From Veillonella sp. 3310 (GTDB lineage Bacteria; Bacillota; Negativicutes; Veillonellales; Veillonellaceae), in NCBI RefSeq assembly GCF_003999875.1, contig NZ_RQVJ01000004.1, forward strand, positions 1-64,000: a DNA stretch of 64,000 bases. The letters are read 5' to 3'. Positions within the stretch are counted from its first letter, which is position 1; every line of letters starts with the position of its first letter. Under the pieces are notes generated by a model. That model saw only the letters and a program-made list of their open reading frames with translations, did no database searches and was not told the origin of the DNA. Positions 62,761-64,000 of the stretch are shown in pieces. The position numbers and the translations under genes were made by a program.

Positions 62761-63846
62761 ATTTACTTTTTTATCTGCTACAACACCTGACTCATCACTG
62801 ATGGCTGCATTCATTTGTTTCGCAATCTGAAATGCAGCATCATATGTTGGCATAGTCACGATGTTCGTTGTACCAATCGCCACGGTAGAAACATCTACAC
62901 GGGCACCACCAATAGCATTATCATGATACAGTCTAGCTAGTTTACCTGCCACCAAATAAGCGCGCATTGGAGCCGTATAATTTCCCTTTGTCGTTCCTTC
63001 ATAGACAGGCTTACCATTGATGAATACTGTTTGTTGTTCTACTTTCACATGATTTCCTGAATACACGTATAACCGTTGCAAATTGTCTAATACCCGTTGT
63101 GATGTTTTCGGATGATCATTAGGATTCAAAATTTTACCAAATCCCTCACGATAGGTATCACCATATTTATTTTTTATAACTTCCATGGCAAGAGCTGCCC
63201 CACCTACGTTATATGAGGAATCCGCCAAAATGCTAAAGCCTAATTCATCTGCATTCTTCTCTTGCGACATGGTGAATACTTGACTATCTAAGTATTTGCC
63301 AGTAAGTCCCGCCGCAATTTGCCCTAAATCTCCAGAATTGAAGGTAGCTGCTCCAATCACAGTGGTTAAAATACTGCTTTTCTTAGCTCCATTCACTAAA
63401 TCTTTGTGCTCACCATGGCTCAATTCATGACCAATAACATAGGCCAGCGCATCATCATCTAGTAAATCCATAGTCCCTTTATTAATAGACATAACACGTC
63501 CAAAGGTCATAAATGCATTGAAATCTTCATCTGGATTTACATAGACTACATAACTACGCTTTACATGTGGTGATTTTGAAAGTTCATCTACAATGCGCTT
63601 CGCTCGCATTTGATAAGCATAATTATCATACACGCCCGTACGATCTTTTGTTTTTTCTAGCATCTCCTGTTGACCTTGCTCAGTATTATCTAGGTCACTC
63701 AAATGTTGATGCACAGAAATGCCTCCTAACACGCTTTTACCAAGAGCCTCCCAAATACCACTGGCATGAACCTCAGATGTTCCTACTGATACGATACCCA
63801 TAGTCAATGCGCCTACACAAAGTATGTGTTTCCAAGTGTTTCTCAT
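62662..63846 (-). CDS. secreted M48-family metalloprotease with Lys/Asp repeat tail
   Basis: A 394-aa protein. A signal peptide ends AHA-like (EVHASG, near residue 28). The catalytic motif VIGHELSHGEHKD supplies two zinc His and the Glu; the third ligand Glu is in EKNADELGF. Residues after about 360 form a (KKD)n tail then KEKQEKQDNK, a highly charged repeat likely to vary in length. Relatives (BepA/LoiP type) maintain the outer membrane. Start: ATG at 63846 behind AGAGGAGAG. Confidence 0.88.
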   Translation of the reverse strand: MRNTWKHILCVGALTMGIVSVGTSEVHASGIWEALGKSVLGGISVHQHLSDLDNTEQGQQEMLEKTKDRTGVYDNYAYQMRAKRIVDELSKSPHVKRSYVVYVNPDEDFNAFMTFGRVMSINKGTMDLLDDDALAYVIGHELSHGEHKDLVNGAKKSSILTTVIGAATFNSGDLGQIAAGLTGKYLDSQVFTMSQEKNADELGFSILADSSYNVGGAALAMEVIKNKYGDTYREGFGKILNPNDHPKTSQRVLDNLQRLYVYSGNHVKVEQQTVFINGKPVYEGTTKGNYTAPMRAYLVAGKLARLYHDNAIGGARVDVSTVAIGTTNIVTMPTYDAAFQIAKQMNAAISDESGVVADKKVNKKDKKDKKDKKDKKDKKDKKDKKEKQEKQDNK

Positions 63847-63862
63847 AGTCTCTCTCCTCTTA

Positions 63863-64000
63863 TTACATACCAGGATCATCCTCACGATAGGCTAAATCCC
63901 TAAATCGTGTATATGCCCCTTCAAACCATAGTTTTACAATTCCTAATTCCCCATTACGGTGCTTACGGATAATAACTTGCGTTTCTACACCATCACTAGT
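63863..64000 (-). CDS. dnaB: replicative DNA helicase, C-terminal end (partial)
   Basis: The last 45 codons of a gene running off the right edge. VIIRKHRNGELGIVKLWF followed by YTRFRDL matches the C-terminus of DnaB, where IxKxRNGPxGxVxLxF is conserved and contacts nucleotide. The stop is TAA at 63863-63865, 17 bp before the M48 start, so the two may be co-transcribed. Confidence 0.88.
   Translation of the reverse strand, partial: TSDGVETQVIIRKHRNGELGIVKLWFEGAYTRFRDLAYREDDPGM

Overview
The window is about 40% GC and looks like a Veillonella-type member of the Negativicutes, a diderm relative of the Firmicutes. The evidence is indirect but consistent. Strong Firmicute-style ribosome binding sites sit beside outer-membrane machinery (ExbB/ExbD/TonB and a TonB-dependent siderophore receptor). 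Lactate metabolism is represented by a lactate permease next to an Ldh2-family dehydrogenase. Tandem CobT paralogues suggest unusual cobamides. No sequence search was possible, so genus is an inference.

Layout. 1-353: four tRNA genes on the minus strand. 0.6-3.4 kb: a degenerate HepT-like protein and two CobT paralogues. 3.4-4.3 kb: a RelBE-type toxin-antitoxin pair and duplicated palindromes. 4.3-8.9 kb: MATE exporter, TyrA, EamA permease and a YhcH sugar protein, with a (TCTGTG)n repeat. 9.1-11.7 kb: a candidate type I toxin-antitoxin locus, a large palindromic repeat and an EF-G paralogue. 12-17 kb: amino acid permease, Fic protein, PrmA and RluA. 17.6-27.2 kb: an iron-uptake island (exbB-exbD-tonB, then, convergently, receptor, two permeases, ATPase and binding protein). 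Its two arms are separated by a second toxin-antitoxin-like locus, a possible small RNA and a triplicated 276-bp repeat. 27.8-28.1 kb: three more tRNAs, two of them identical to genes at the start. 28-34.8 kb: P1 peptidase, two dehydrogenases, the UPF0210/ACT pair and pyrF-pyrE. 34.8-36.2 kb: an ISL3-type insertion sequence whose transposase is split by an in-frame stop. 36.2-42.2 kb: cupin, DUF4261 fragment, gdhA, fetA-fetB, exonuclease III and a probably foreign DUF389 gene. 42.4-53 kb: argG-argH, a GT51 transglycosylase, a secreted RsiV-like protein, an OPT transporter and a Mn/Zn ABC transporter. 53-58 kb: phosphoesterases and a mutY-nudix pair. 58-64 kb: PepSY protein, lactate permease, Ldh2 enzyme, M48 protease and the 3' end of dnaB.

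Working together. Fur-like boxes precede exbB, the TonB receptor and, more distantly, the Mn/Zn binding protein, so much of the window looks metal-regulated. The clearest unexplained structure is intergenic. There are two 26-codon hydrophobic peptides, each facing a convergent antisense-like RNA, with a third related RNA-only locus. There is also a palindromic repeat family, present in at least six copies, in which both stem arms change together between copies. These are the best candidates for an undescribed system.
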